Below, piece by piece: positions 1 to 9,052 of a stretch of DNA of 42,086 nt. The DNA is from Acetobacter persici JCM 25330 (GTDB lineage: Bacteria > Pseudomonadota > Alphaproteobacteria > Acetobacterales > Acetobacteraceae): the NCBI RefSeq assembly GCF_000613905.1, contig NZ_BAJW01000032.1:1-42086 (forward strand). Direction: 5' to 3'. The first letter of the stretch is position 1, and every line of letters starts with the position of its first letter. The notes below the pieces were generated by a model, which was given only the letters and a program-made list of their open reading frames with translations, had not been told where the DNA came from and did not search any database. A program made the translations under genes and the position numbers.

Positions 1-172
1 GTTCAGCCCGGCGCGGGTCCTGCGCCCAGGCGAGTGCGAGGGCATCGGGAAAGGAGAGGCGCTCACGCGTTGACGCGGTCTCACTGAAGGCGGCGGAGGC
101 CGTCTGAGCATAGACCGGGCGCAGAGTGCCGAGAGCCATCAGCAGAGCAAGGCAGCAGCGAGAGGCCTTCAT
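1..172 (-). CDS. TolC-family outer-membrane efflux protein, N-terminal fragment
   Basis: Only the first 57 codons are in the window; the gene continues beyond base 1. Reading the minus strand from the ATG at 172 gives a hydrophobic signal peptide (Lys/Arg near the start, a run of Leu/Ala, then a Val-Tyr-Ala cleavage site near residue 22) followed by a stretch reading LSFPDALALAWAQDPRRAE. That resembles the first helix of TolC/OprM-type outer-membrane channels (L-x-x-x-x-A-L-x-x-A-x-x-x-N/D-P). Such proteins form the exit duct of tripartite drug or type I export systems. An AGGA lies about 7 bases before the ATG. The family call rests on this short segment only, so it is tentative; another secreted protein is possible. 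Confidence 0.55.
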   Translation of the reverse strand, partial: MKASRCCLALLMALGTLRPVYAQTASAAFSETASTRERLSFPDALALAWAQDPRRAE

Positions 173-407
173 CAGATATCCTACACCCCGGTCTGAACAT
201 GATGCGTCCCTCAAAGGCCCGGTGCGGGCAGGCAGAGGACGCAGAAACGTATGAGCAACCTGCATACAGCCCGAACCTGACAGGAAGCTGAACATAGAGT
301 TCCTGCCTTTTCTCAGGCTTATGGTCTTGTCTGTCTCCCATGTGGTCTGGCAAGGTCAGTCATGCGCGCGCTGCGCTGTATTCTGTCGTTGTCTGGTGAG
401 GTCACAC

Positions 408-740
408 GTGCCCGGTAAGCCGTATCTTTTTCTGGCGGTGGCCATTCTGGCTGAAGTGCTGGCGACGTCCTGCCTGACGGCATCGCATGGTTTTGAAAAG
501 CGCCTGCCCGGTCTCATGAGTCTGGTCGGCTACGGGGTTGCGTTTTATTGTCTCTCGCTGCCTATCAAAACCATTCCGGTGGGTGTGGTCTATGCCATCT
601 GGTCGGGCGTGGGGATTGTGCTGGTATCCCTGATCGGGGCGCTGGTTTTCAAACAGTCTCTGGACGAGCCTGCTCTTGCCGGAATTGCGCTGATCATGGC
701 CGGGGTGCTGGTTATCAACCTGCTTTCAAAATCCGTCTGA
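408..740 (+). CDS. Small multidrug resistance (SMR) exporter, EmrE-like
   Basis: Proton-coupled exporter of hydrophobic cations in the inner membrane, working as an antiparallel dimer. The 110-residue protein is the normal SMR length, with four membrane segments. Visible family marks are the membrane-embedded glutamate in AILAEVLATS (residue 16, matching Glu14 of EmrE), the SPIKTIPVGVVYAIWSGVGIV-type central region with the Tyr-Ala-Ile-Trp-Ser-Gly-Val-Gly signature, and the C-terminal GVLVINLLSKS. I chose the GTG at 408, not the upstream ATG at 321: it has a TGAGGT ribosome site just before it, and the extra residues from 321 have no family counterpart. The gene stands alone, with the minus-strand DUF2807 gene ending shortly downstream. 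The exact substrate cannot be told; a guanidinium-export type is less likely given the close match to EmrE. Confidence 0.9.
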   Translation: MPGKPYLFLAVAILAEVLATSCLTASHGFEKRLPGLMSLVGYGVAFYCLSLPIKTIPVGVVYAIWSGVGIVLVSLIGALVFKQSLDEPALAGIALIMAGVLVINLLSKSV

Positions 741-817
741 GGCGGGTCAGACAAAGAAACAGGCTGACACATCGTGCCAGCCTGTCTTGCCGTCATGATC
801 CTTGCTGGTGCAACAGA

Positions 818-1603
818 TCAGAAAGACAAATCCTTCCCGTCGTCCTCATCATCGTCTTTCTCCGTCTGAGGAGTCTTTGTCGTGGGGGCTGGCTTTGCCG
901 TATCATGCGGGAGAGAGACAGAGCCAATTCCATCAATCTGCTGTGTCAGAGATTGCGGCGTGTTGGTCAGTTTGACCGAGCCTGCTCCATCAATGGAGAT
1001 TTTGACACGTCCTGTCGGTCCGGCTTTGACAGATCCGGCTCCATCCATAGACACATCAAGGTCAGACAATGTGAGGTCAGACAGAGTGACCGAGGCCGCA
1101 CCGTCAATGTTCAGTTTGAGGCTGTCCGTGTGGCCATGGGCTTTTACACTGGCGGCCCCGTTAATGGTGAGGTCAAGATGCGGCTGCTGGTAGTCCTGTA
1201 AATCAAGAGACCCAAAGCCATTCAGAACAATGGTGTTCAGGGCCGGGGCCGTTATCGTGATGGTCAGGGAGCTGTTGTGCCAGGAACTATGCGGGCTTTT
1301 TGCAAGGTCCAGCGTGTTGTCCTGAAGCGTGACACGGTCCACCAGCCTTTCCGACCCGCTGACAGTTATGCCCGGCTTGTCTCCCTGTTTATAAATAATG
1401 CGGGCCGGGAGATTGAGGGTCAGATGGTTGCTGCCCTGCCAGTCAATCGTGCGGGTTTTCTCAGGAGTGGAGGATACGCTCACATCAGTAAACGTAATGT
1501 CTTTGTTCCACAGAACGACCGGCCCGCGAGAGGCTGCGGTGCCAAAGCACAGGGCAGACAGGGCTGCGCCCCCCAGTGCGATCATTGTAAGGCCACGGAT
1601 CAT
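818..1603 (-). CDS. Exported DUF2807 (GIN-domain) beta-solenoid protein
   Basis: A 261-residue protein with an N-terminal signal peptide or anchor (residues 1-24) followed by a DUF2807/GIN domain: repeating strands such as LDLTINGAASVKAHG, LKLNIDGAASVTLSD, LDVSMDGAGSVKA and VKISIDGAGSVKL. These G-A-A/G-S-V repeats are typical of the head domain of putative adhesins and of membrane-stress sensor tails. The C-terminus ends in a very acidic D/E run, so the protein probably sits in the periplasm or on the surface. It is the last gene of a minus-strand operon behind a HAAS-domain membrane protein and a PadR regulator, 27 bases after the former. AGGA lies 9-12 bases before its ATG. Function is unknown; the operon context suggests an envelope-associated role under PadR control, which is inference. 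Confidence 0.8.
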   Translation of the reverse strand: MIRGLTMIALGGAALSALCFGTAASRGPVVLWNKDITFTDVSVSSTPEKTRTIDWQGSNHLTLNLPARIIYKQGDKPGITVSGSERLVDRVTLQDNTLDLAKSPHSSWHNSSLTITITAPALNTIVLNGFGSLDLQDYQQPHLDLTINGAASVKAHGHTDSLKLNIDGAASVTLSDLTLSDLDVSMDGAGSVKAGPTGRVKISIDGAGSVKLTNTPQSLTQQIDGIGSVSLPHDTAKPAPTTKTPQTEKDDDEDDGKDLSF

Positions 1604-1630
1604 GAGAGAAAATTCCTTATAACAGACACA

Positions 1631-2203
1631 TCAGGAGGGGTTGGCGCGGGCCAGCAGGCGGAAATGGGCACGGCCATACCGCACAAGCAGATTGATGGAG
1701 CCGATGGTAAACAGCGCGCACAGCGCCATCAGAGATGCGCCGCCACTGGCCATGCCGAGGGTGATCAGCACGCCCTGAAACCAGTCACCCTCAAAGCCGG
1801 GGATCATGTTGATCAGAGCAAGCGGGAGCAGGAGGCTGCCGGCCAGACAGACACAGATTCCTACGACAAAAAATGCAAGATCAACTGATGCGATGGTCAG
1901 AAGCACAGGCCACACGACAAGCAGATCCAGCGCCACGAGCCCCAGAATCCCTATAATCGCGCCCAGCGCATTGCTCAGATTACGTTCGTCCTCCCACCGG
2001 CGGATGCCGGTTTCCGCCCGGACTTCCCGCGCCAGCCGGGCTGGGTTCCCCAGTGCGGCCGCAATGTCGGACTCAGAGCGTCCTGCCGCGCGGCCTTCAT
2101 CAAAATGCGCGGTATATTCGGCGAGAATATCCTCAACAACAGAACGGGGCAGGCCTTTCAATCCTGCGCGTAGCTGGTCAAGGAACATCTGTCTGCTGTT
2201 CAT
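1631..2203 (-). CDS. HAAS/DUF1700-type integral membrane protein
   Basis: 190 residues. The N-terminal ~65 residues match the HAAS/DUF1700 helical domain (FLDQLRAGLKGLPRSVVEDILAEY, then a D-E-G...A-L-G-N-P pattern), which in many genomes is encoded next to a PadR regulator. The rest holds about four hydrophobic membrane segments (roughly residues 78-100, 102-130, 140-165 and 165-180). The start codon lies two bases past the stop of the PadR gene, so the two are probably translationally coupled. Members of this family are thought to act as partners or signal modulators of PadR-type operons; no enzymatic motif is visible. The family call is firm, the role is not known. Confidence 0.8.
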   Translation of the reverse strand: MNSRQMFLDQLRAGLKGLPRSVVEDILAEYTAHFDEGRAAGRSESDIAAALGNPARLAREVRAETGIRRWEDERNLSNALGAIIGILGLVALDLLVVWPVLLTIASVDLAFFVVGICVCLAGSLLLPLALINMIPGFEGDWFQGVLITLGMASGGASLMALCALFTIGSINLLVRYGRAHFRLLARANPS

Positions 2204-2205
2204 GC

Positions 2206-2607
2206 CTATGTGTTCCTTACGGTTTTCTGCACCGTCAGAGTGGTGGCGGGGGAGTGGGAGGTTTCGGGAGGCGTGGCGGGGGCTGCGTCATCAGACCCCA
2301 GAATGGCGTGTACGGCTTTTGTAAATGCGGTCCATGCCGTGCGCTGGCTGTTCAGGCTCTGGCGACCATTTTCTGTCAGTGTGTAGTATTTGCGGGGCGG
2401 TCCGGAGGGGGATTCTACAAAATAGGTTGAAACAAGGCCATCTTTCTGCATCCGCCGCATGAGCGGATAAATGGTGCCTTCCCCCATTTCAATGGCGTCA
2501 GACAGGCGGCTGGCAATATCATAACCGTATGAGTCCGCCCTGGAGAGAAGGGCAAGAACGCAGAGTTCCAGCACACCTTTCTTGAACTGAACGAGGTTGG
2601 GTTCCAC
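2206..2607 (-). CDS. PadR-family transcriptional regulator
   Basis: A 133-residue DNA-binding protein. Residues 5-95 form the PadR winged helix: KKGVLELCVLALLSRADSYGYDI, then the recognition-helix/wing region EGTIYPLMRRMQKDGLVSTYF and PRKYYTLTENGR, which are nearly diagnostic. The C-terminal tail is Ala/Pro/Thr-rich and lacks the long dimer helix of full PadR, as in the short subfamily-2 members. It is the first gene of a three-gene minus-strand operon with the HAAS and DUF2807 proteins. PadR proteins commonly repress their own operon; the palindrome at 2670-2685, just downstream of a predicted promoter, fits that. The effector is unknown. Confidence 0.9.
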   Translation of the reverse strand: MEPNLVQFKKGVLELCVLALLSRADSYGYDIASRLSDAIEMGEGTIYPLMRRMQKDGLVSTYFVESPSGPPRKYYTLTENGRQSLNSQRTAWTAFTKAVHAILGSDDAAPATPPETSHSPATTLTVQKTVRNT

Positions 2608-2669
2608 GGCTTTTCCTATTCTGCAAGCGTCTGTTCCGTGCGGTGTGCCGGGAGCAGACGACTCGCTGC

Positions 2670-2685
2670 TAGCTGTCGATAGCTA
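2670..2685. promoter_or_regulatory. Near-palindrome, candidate PadR operator
   Basis: TAGCTGTCGATAGCTA reads almost the same on both strands (14 of 16 positions symmetric). It lies between the predicted -10 of the padR-type operon and its start codon, roughly where transcription would begin. PadR proteins bind palindromes near their own promoters, so this is the best local candidate for autorepression. Binding is inference. Confidence 0.45.
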
Positions 2686-2686
2686 T

Positions 2687-2715
2687 TCAATACAGAATGG
2701 AACTGGTTATTGCAA
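2687..2715 (-). promoter_or_regulatory. Predicted sigma70-type promoter of the PadR operon
   Basis: On the minus strand TTGCAA (2710-2715) is followed after 17 bases by TATTGA (2687-2692), a fair -35/-10 pair with ideal spacing. It is about 80 bases upstream of the PadR start and directly abuts the palindrome at 2670-2685. Confidence 0.45.
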
Positions 2716-2853
2716 GGTAGTGGTTCAACGAAAATTCATTCGTACCCTATCTTAAAAATTAGTATCGTTCTGTTAACGCAAAGCAAAGGGTTCTGACTGT
2801 AACCTCTGCCCGCAACTTTCTGCACATCCGGTCTGATTGTGTGAGGCAAAAAC

Positions 2854-5800
2854 GTGTCTGGAATTCCGCTACCATTAACCACCGCCCAGCGTGGCGTCTG
2901 GATGGGCTGCCTTTTGCGGCGGCAGGAGGGAACGTTTAATGTTGCGGAGGCAATAGAAATCCACGGGCCGGTCAATCCCGCCCTGTTCCGGCAGGCACTG
3001 GTGCAGGTGGCGCAGGAGGCCGAGACAACGCGGGTCAGTATCCGCATGGGGGCCCGTAGCCCCGAGCAGGTCGTGCTTCCTGACCTGCGCTGCCCCTTAC
3101 CTTTTGTGGATTTTGCAGACCAGCCAGACCCTCACGGCAGCGCGCAGGAGTGGATGATGCAGCGCGTCATGGCTCCGGTTGATCTGGAAAAGATCCGCTC
3201 TGGTATTCATCTCTTCTTAAACTTTCAGCAGAGCGGTTTGTCTGGTTTCATTGCTGTCATCATATTGCAATGGACGGGTTTTCTGGCGGGCTGGTTGTGG
3301 CGCGCGTGGCGGAACTCTATTCCGCACTGGTGGAAGGCCGCGCGCCCGCGCTCTCGCCGTTTCTTCCCCTCTCTCAGCTTGTGGCACAGGAGGCAGCCTA
3401 TCGGGACAGCTCACGGCGGGAGACCGATCTGAGCTACTGGCAGCAGACGTTACAGGACCCGCCTCCGGCAGCAACACTGTCCTCATCGTTGCAGAGTGCG
3501 GAACAGGTTTCCGCGCAAGGCAGAAAACTCGGTTCATCACGCGCAACTGGACCATTCCTTCTGCTAGGGCAGCGCAGATGGAGCAGGTGGGCAAGCAGGC
3601 CGGTGCCACGCTGCCCCAGATGCTGACAGCACTCCTGACCCTCTATCTGTTTCGTATTACCGGGCAGGAGGATCTTACCATCGGGATGCCCGTTACGGGG
3701 CGGACAGACCGGGAAATGCGGCGCGTGCCCGGCATGGCGGCTAACGCCGTGGTGTTGCGTTTTGGCCTTGGTCTGGAACAGGATTTTCCCAGTCTGGTCA
3801 CACAGGTCCGCCGGGCCATGCGCGGTGCGCTCCGGCATCAGGGCTTTCGGTATGAAGATCTCCGGCGTATCCTTGGATTTCACGATACTCAGGCGCATCT
3901 GTCACGGCTGGGCATCAATATTGAACCCTTTGATTACCATCTCTCCTTTGGCGGCCACCCGGCACGGAACCGGAACCTGAGCAATGGCGCAATGGAAGAC
4001 CTGACGATTTTTGTGTTCGACCGTCAGGATGGTCAGGGTCTCTCCCTCGCATTTTATGCCAACCCGGATTTGTATGGAGAGGCGGATCTGGAGCGGCATC
4101 TGGCGCGCCTCGTGCGCATGATAGAGGCGGTGCTGAAAGACCCGGAGCAGGAGCTTGGGGCGTATCCTGTGTTGCTGGGCTCTGAATACACGTCCTTGCT
4201 GGTGGATGAAGCCGATACCGTCCGGCACTGGGGCACGCAGGATTGCATGCGTGATCTCGCCCGCCACGCCGCAAGCACGCCACATGCGCCTGCTGTTGTG
4301 GATGCTCTGGGGACTGTCTCCTTTATAGAGCTTTCTCTCGCGGTGCAGCATCTGGCTGACAGGTTGCGGGAACTGGGGCTCGGGGCTGGCGATGTTCTTG
4401 CGCTGATGGTCCCGCGGGACCGGCGGCAGATCATCGGTATGCTGGCTGTTGCCTCGGTGGGGGCGGCATGGCTTTCGCTGGATATCAAAGGCCCACGGGA
4501 GCGCAATGCGACCATTATTGCAAACGCCAGCCCTGCGCTTTTTCTGACAGAAGACGTTCTGCCAACAGGTTTGCCGGACGGCGCGGCCTCACTCGGGCTG
4601 ACGCCAGAAGGCCTGCCCGCCAGCCAGCACGGTCAGCCAAAAGAGGCGAGGGCGGCTATTGTGCCGCACGGAACGGCGTATGTGATTTACACATCCGGCA
4701 GTACCGGAGCCCCTAAAGGCGTTATTATTCCCTGGCATAGCCTGACCAATCTGCTGTGTGGCATGCAGGAGGTTTTGTCTTTTGGCGCAGAGGAGTGCTG
4801 GCTTTCCGTAACGTCCGTCACTTTTGATATTTCCATTCTGGAACTGCTGTTACCGCTTAAAGCAGGCGCGAGACTGCTGATTGCGCGGCGGGAAACAGTC
4901 ATGGACCTGCGTTAATGGCCGCAGTCCTGCAGCGTTATCATGTCACCATCATGCAGGCGACACCGACCTTATGGCAGATGCTGGTGGGGGCCGGGCAGGA
5001 TGCCAGTCTGCGCAAGGTGCGTGTTCTGTCAGGGGGTGAGCCGCTGTCCAACGCGCTTGCGGGGCAACTGCTGGCCAGCGCGCGGGCGGTGTATAACGTC
5101 TATGGGCCGACGGAAACCACCATCTGGTCCAGCTTCCATGAGGTTACGGAACAGGATTGCCGGGAAGGCGCGTTAATTCCCGCAGGCAGGCCGCTGGCCA
5201 ATACACAGTTTTACTGTCTCAATGCAGCAGGAGGCCTGATGGCGCCCGGTATGCCGGGGCAGCTTGCCATTGGGGGTGATGGCGTGGCATCGGGTTATTT
5301 ACGGCAGCCTGATTTAACAAAACGTGTTTTTAAGGCAGATCCGTTTACCACACGCCCCGGTGCCCGGCTGTATCTGACGGGGGACCGTGCTGTCCGGCAG
5401 CCGGACGGCACACTCACGGTGCTGGGGCGCACGGACGGGCAGATTAAAATCCGCGGTGTGCGGGCAGAGCCTGCGGAAATTGAAGCCGCACTCCTGCAAC
5501 TGCCCGGTATTGCACAGGCGGCCATCCGTGTGTGGGAGCGGTCTTACGGGCCGGTTCTGACGGCTTATCTTGTTGCCGCGGAGCAGGAAAAAGGAGCGTG
5601 GGAAAATGGCGTTGCGGACAACGTCATGACGAATGTGCGGGATTTTCTGCAAAGTCTGCTGCCTGCGCAGATGGTGCCGTCCTGCTTTGTCATGGTTGAA
5701 AATCTGCCGCTGACGGCCTCCGGCAAGCTGGACCGTAAAGCGTTGCCAGCACCGGTGGCCGATGAATGCCCTGCTGTGGGTGGCCAGCCAGAAACAGCCG

Positions 5801-6887
5801 AAGAACACCTTCTGACGGAAATATGGTCTGAGGCTCTTGGGGTCAAAACCATCGGTCTAAACGATAATTTTTTTGATCTTGGAGGCGATAGTCTGAGTGC
5901 TGTGCATGTTGTGACAGCCCTTGCCGAGCGGGGATATGAGGTGCCGGTTTCAGCACTTTTTGGTGCGCCAACCATTGCACGGCTGGCACCGCTGCTGCAT
6001 CAGGTCCAGCCAGAGGAGACGATCCTGCTGGAAACGCTTCTGCCCCTGCGTCTGGCCGCCAGCGCGGAGGGGGCGGGGCGGCCGATCTTCTGCATCCATC
6101 CCATTTTGGGGGTTTCCCTCAGTTTTGCGACGTTAGTCCCGTTTTTCCCGGAAAACAGGCCTGTTTATGCCTTGCAGGATGCCGGTTGATGCTGGGTGAG
6201 CATGCGCCCCGAACCATGCAGGATCTGGCTGCGATTTATCTTGAACAGATACGCGCCGCGCAGCCAGAGGGGCCTTATACGCTTGTCGGGTGGTCAATGG
6301 GCGGACTGGTGGCGCATGCCCTGACCTCCCTCCTGCATGCGGAAGGGGAAGAGAGGGTCAGCCTTGTCATGCTGGATTCCTATCCCCTTCTTTCGGAAGA
6401 GAACCCCTCTTCTGCCCACATGACGGACGAAGACCTGATAGCGCAGGCTATCCCTATGCTGGGGATGGATTTCCCTGAAAACAAGCCTGATACGCTGGAA
6501 GGTCTTGCGGACAGGGTGGTGGAAGATATGCTCCAGAGTGGCCTGACGATTCCGGTGGAGTTTGGGGACGTTGAGGTTCTCTGCGCACAATTCCGTTCTG
6601 TCGTGCGGCAAAACCTTCAGCTCATGCGGGCATGGATCCCGGAGCGGCTGAACGCGGATATGCTCTTTTTCCGGGCCACGCAGCGCGGTGCCGGGTTAGT
6701 CAGGGATGATCCTGCTATCTGGCAGTCCTATCTGGGCGGGAAACTGAGCGTGCAGGACCTGAACAGCACACATGCCTCCATGCTGGACAGTGACCATGCT
6801 CATGACTTGACCCAGTCTATCATGGTTTTTGAAAACAGGCCGATCATGAAGACACCTCAATCAGCCCCCAGTCCTTCATCTGACTAA
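2854..6887 (+). CDS. Single-module NRPS (C-A-PCP-TE), glycine-type, frameshifted in this sequence
   Basis: Spliced across frames this is one ~1345-residue synthetase, the size and domain order of EntF/DhbF modules. Condensation domain: about 2860-4140, with the catalytic HHIAMDG at ~3258-3275. Adenylation domain: about 4230-5740, with YTSGSTGAPKG (A3), FDIS (A4), YGPTETTIW (A5), TGDRAVR, KIRG and SGKLDRKAL. Carrier domain: ~5790-6000, with LGGDSL and its phosphopantetheine serine near 5890. Thioesterase: ~6080-6860, with GWSMGG (~6290) and a late NSTHASM histidine. All catalytic residues are present. Manual alignment to GrsA gives the pocket DILQLGVIWK, one residue from glycine codes such as that of DhbF. 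The GTG start at 2854 has GAGG seven bases upstream. Reading needs four shifts, near 3189, 3500-3537, 4905 and 6183, each fitting one lost base (e.g. CCC to CC, TTT to TT). The donor for the condensation domain must come in trans; the product is unknown. Confidence 0.85.
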
Positions 6888-8112
6888 TGGCGCGCGCCAC
6901 GCCATTTTCCGCCCGGACCTTCTGGCCGAGCGTCCGGGCGGCGTCCGTCATGGTCGGGTGAGTGGCCTGTTGCATGGCCTCTGCAAGGTGCTGCCCGGTG
7001 AGAGTCCGCATGTCCTGCGTCCGGGTTGCAACGCCAATACGTCCTAACTGCCAGCCCCAGAAAAACTGATCCCCCACGAAAGGCACAGGGATGGTTGGAA
7101 TACCGGCCCGTACCGCGGCGGCAGACGTGCCAGCGCCGCAATGATGCACAGCCAGACGGACCTGCCGGAATAACCATTCATGCGGGATCGTGTCGATCAC
7201 ATGCAGGTCTGGCGTATTGTCCAGAAAACGCCGCAGATTGGACCACCCGCTACTGACAAGCACGCGCAGACCACTGATCCGCGCAGCATCCCGCACGAGG
7301 GCAGCAAGGCGCTCGGCTTCGGCGCTCAACATACTCCCAAAGCCAATATAGACAGGTTTTTCTCCCGCTTTTAAAAATGTAGCAAGGTCAGAGGGAGGCT
7401 GATACTCTGCAGTCGGGAGGGTAACAAAGTAGCCCGGCATGGCAATCCGTGCAGGCCATTCCGGCTGACGCGGCACAACATGCTGACTGAACCCGTAGAG
7501 GATACGGCCGCCTGTTGCGTGGGGATTATGCCATGGCCCACGCAGGCCATAAGGAGAAAGTCCGAGAGACTGACGCACGGAATTGGCAATGGAGCGCGTC
7601 AGCACCCATGCGGTCTGCCTTAATGCTGCGTGGAGCAGGAGGTTGGCCGCACCGGGTAATGGATGCGGGCGGAACCAGACTGGCGGCAAAGCCCGGCTGG
7701 CGTCCAGTGGCTGGAGTTGCGTTTGCACAAAGGGCACACCCGCACGCTCTGCCAGACTGGCTGCAAGAAGGGTGACATTGCCAGACCCGATAAACAAACG
7801 AGCATTCCGGGCAGCGGCCAGACCCTGTTCCGGCCAGAACTGCGCCATGCGTCTTGTTTCGTCCACCACTACGCGGGCGGCTGCAGCACCGCTCCGCCCG
7901 TCCAGTGCCTGTGGATGCGCGCGCATCATACCCGCAAAATCTGCAGCTAAAGGAGCAAACTCCAGCCCGGCCTGCCTGATGGCTGGCGCGAAGCCCGGAT
8001 CCGCCGCGAGACGGACCGCATGCCCCTTTGCTGCCAGCCCTGCACCCAGAGCAATATGAGGCCGGATATCTCCTTCCGTCCCCACGGTCATGATCACAAT
8101 GGTCATCCGCAC
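6844..8112 (-). CDS. GT1-family glycosyltransferase (UGT/MurG fold)
   Basis: A 422-residue two-Rossmann (GT-B) glycosyltransferase. The N-terminus MTIVIMTVGTEGDIRPHIALGAGLAAKGHAV is typical of the macrolide/sterol/glycopeptide glycosyltransferase group. The donor-binding signature near residues 315-355 reads VHHCGAGTSAAAVRAGIPTIPVPFVGDQFFWG, a clear variant of the H-x-G-x-G-T...P-x-x-x-D-Q motif. It should move a sugar from a nucleotide-sugar onto a lipid or natural product in the cytoplasm or at the inner membrane face. It runs toward the NRPS gene, and the two 3' ends overlap by 44 bases on opposite strands. Being next to the NRPS suggests, but does not show, that it decorates that product; similar enzymes also glycosylate sterols or hopanoid-like lipids. 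Acceptor unknown. Confidence 0.85.
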   Translation of the reverse strand: MRMTIVIMTVGTEGDIRPHIALGAGLAAKGHAVRLAADPGFAPAIRQAGLEFAPLAADFAGMMRAHPQALDGRSGAAAARVVVDETRRMAQFWPEQGLAAARNARLFIGSGNVTLLAASLAERAGVPFVQTQLQPLDASRALPPVWFRPHPLPGAANLLLHAALRQTAWVLTRSIANSVRQSLGLSPYGLRGPWHNPHATGGRILYGFSQHVVPRQPEWPARIAMPGYFVTLPTAEYQPPSDLATFLKAGEKPVYIGFGSMLSAEAERLAALVRDAARISGLRVLVSSGWSNLRRFLDNTPDLHVIDTIPHEWLFRQVRLAVHHCGAGTSAAAVRAGIPTIPVPFVGDQFFWGWQLGRIGVATRTQDMRTLTGQHLAEAMQQATHPTMTDAARTLGQKVRAENGVARAISQMKDWGLIEVSS

Positions 8113-8338
8113 TCCGCTTGCTGCTCAGTTATCTTACCTGTCGCGGCAGAATATCTGAAGGGCGTTTAGGATTTGTTTAAGACGACCAAGGGGTTGGGCA
8201 CACGGAGTGTGACTGTGCTGAGAATGCGCGAGAGTTGGAGGCTGCTTTCTGGGTGTTTATTGCATCGTCTGGTATAAGTTACAGGGCGTTACGCCTTATA
8301 AAAAGAAGTGGTAACTTTGTAGAAGAAACCTTTTATTT

Positions 8339-8980
8339 TCAGGGTATATGTGAAATGCTCTGCCAGAACAGAAGCGCAGCCAGCAGGAGCATGATGCACC
8401 CGATCAGCAGATCCAGTATCTGCCATGCCCGGGGTCTGGCAAAAATGGGCTGGAGCAGGCGGGCACCGTATCCCAGTGCTGCAAACCACAGAAAACTGGC
8501 AGAGGCTGCTCCGGCTGCAAAAAAGGGCCGGAGTGGGACAGGCTGTGTGGTTGAGGCTGCTCCCATCAATAAGACGGTATCCAGATACACATGCGGGTTT
8601 AACCAGGTAAAGGCTGCAACGGCTGCAAGCGCTTTCCCCAAGGGTACGGATGGCGCCTGTGAGATGGTCATACTGTCCTGACATCTGGCCTGTTGGAGTG
8701 CACGTTGCAGGGATTTTACGCCATACCATACCAGAAACAGGGTTCCGGCCAGAGCAAAGCCTGTAGAAAGGCCGGGAACAGCCTTCAGGAAAGTGCCCAT
8801 TCCACTTACGCCTGCCGTAATCAGAAGAGCGTCGGAGAGTCCGCAAAACAGGACTATGGGTCCAACATGCTCTTTCTTCAGGCCCTGCCGCAGAACGAAC
8901 AGATTTTGTGCGCCGATGGCCACAATCAGAGATGCAGACAGGGCAAATCCCGCGCAGAAGGGAAGAAGGTATGAGATCAT
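8339..8980 (-). CDS. argO: LysE/ArgO-family amino acid exporter
   Basis: Inner-membrane exporter of basic amino acids (arginine/lysine type), 213 residues with about six membrane segments. Family marks are GFALSASLIVAIGAQNLFVLRQGLKKEHV near the N-terminus, SDALLITAGVSGMG, and the AAFTWLNPHVYLDTVLLMGA motif around residue 135-155. I prefer the ATG at 8980 (MISYLLPF) because the ten residues before it, from 9010, are charged and atypical. It is divergently placed from an ArgP-like LysR regulator, the classic argO/argP arrangement, with only 72 bases between them, so its expression is probably induced by that regulator when arginine, lysine or an analogue builds up. Export specificity is inferred from family and context. 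Confidence 0.88.
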   Translation of the reverse strand: MISYLLPFCAGFALSASLIVAIGAQNLFVLRQGLKKEHVGPIVLFCGLSDALLITAGVSGMGTFLKAVPGLSTGFALAGTLFLVWYGVKSLQRALQQARCQDSMTISQAPSVPLGKALAAVAAFTWLNPHVYLDTVLLMGAASTTQPVPLRPFFAAGAASASFLWFAALGYGARLLQPIFARPRAWQILDLLIGCIMLLLAALLFWQSISHIP

Positions 8981-9010
8981 GGTGGCGTCATACCGAAGCC
9001 AGATCAGCAA

Positions 9011-9027
9011 AGAAAACTTGTTTTTCT
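9011..9027. promoter_or_regulatory. Inverted repeat in the argO/argP intergenic region
   Basis: AGAAAA and TTTTCT flank a 5-base spacer in the AT-rich 72-base divergent region. It sits where an ArgP-type regulator would act on both promoters. The role is inferred from position only. Confidence 0.3.
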
Positions 9028-9052
9028 AAAGGGAATAAAGAAAAACTTAATC

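Noticed and set aside
81-353. A 90-codon open frame on the minus strand at the window start
   Set aside because: It overlaps the TolC-like start in another frame and has no recognisable content.
2854-6887. Reading the NRPS as several separate small genes or a decayed pseudogene
   Set aside because: All catalytic motifs are intact, the segments join at single lost bases, there are no internal stops apart from those caused by the shifts, and unrelated housekeeping genes have the same kind of break.
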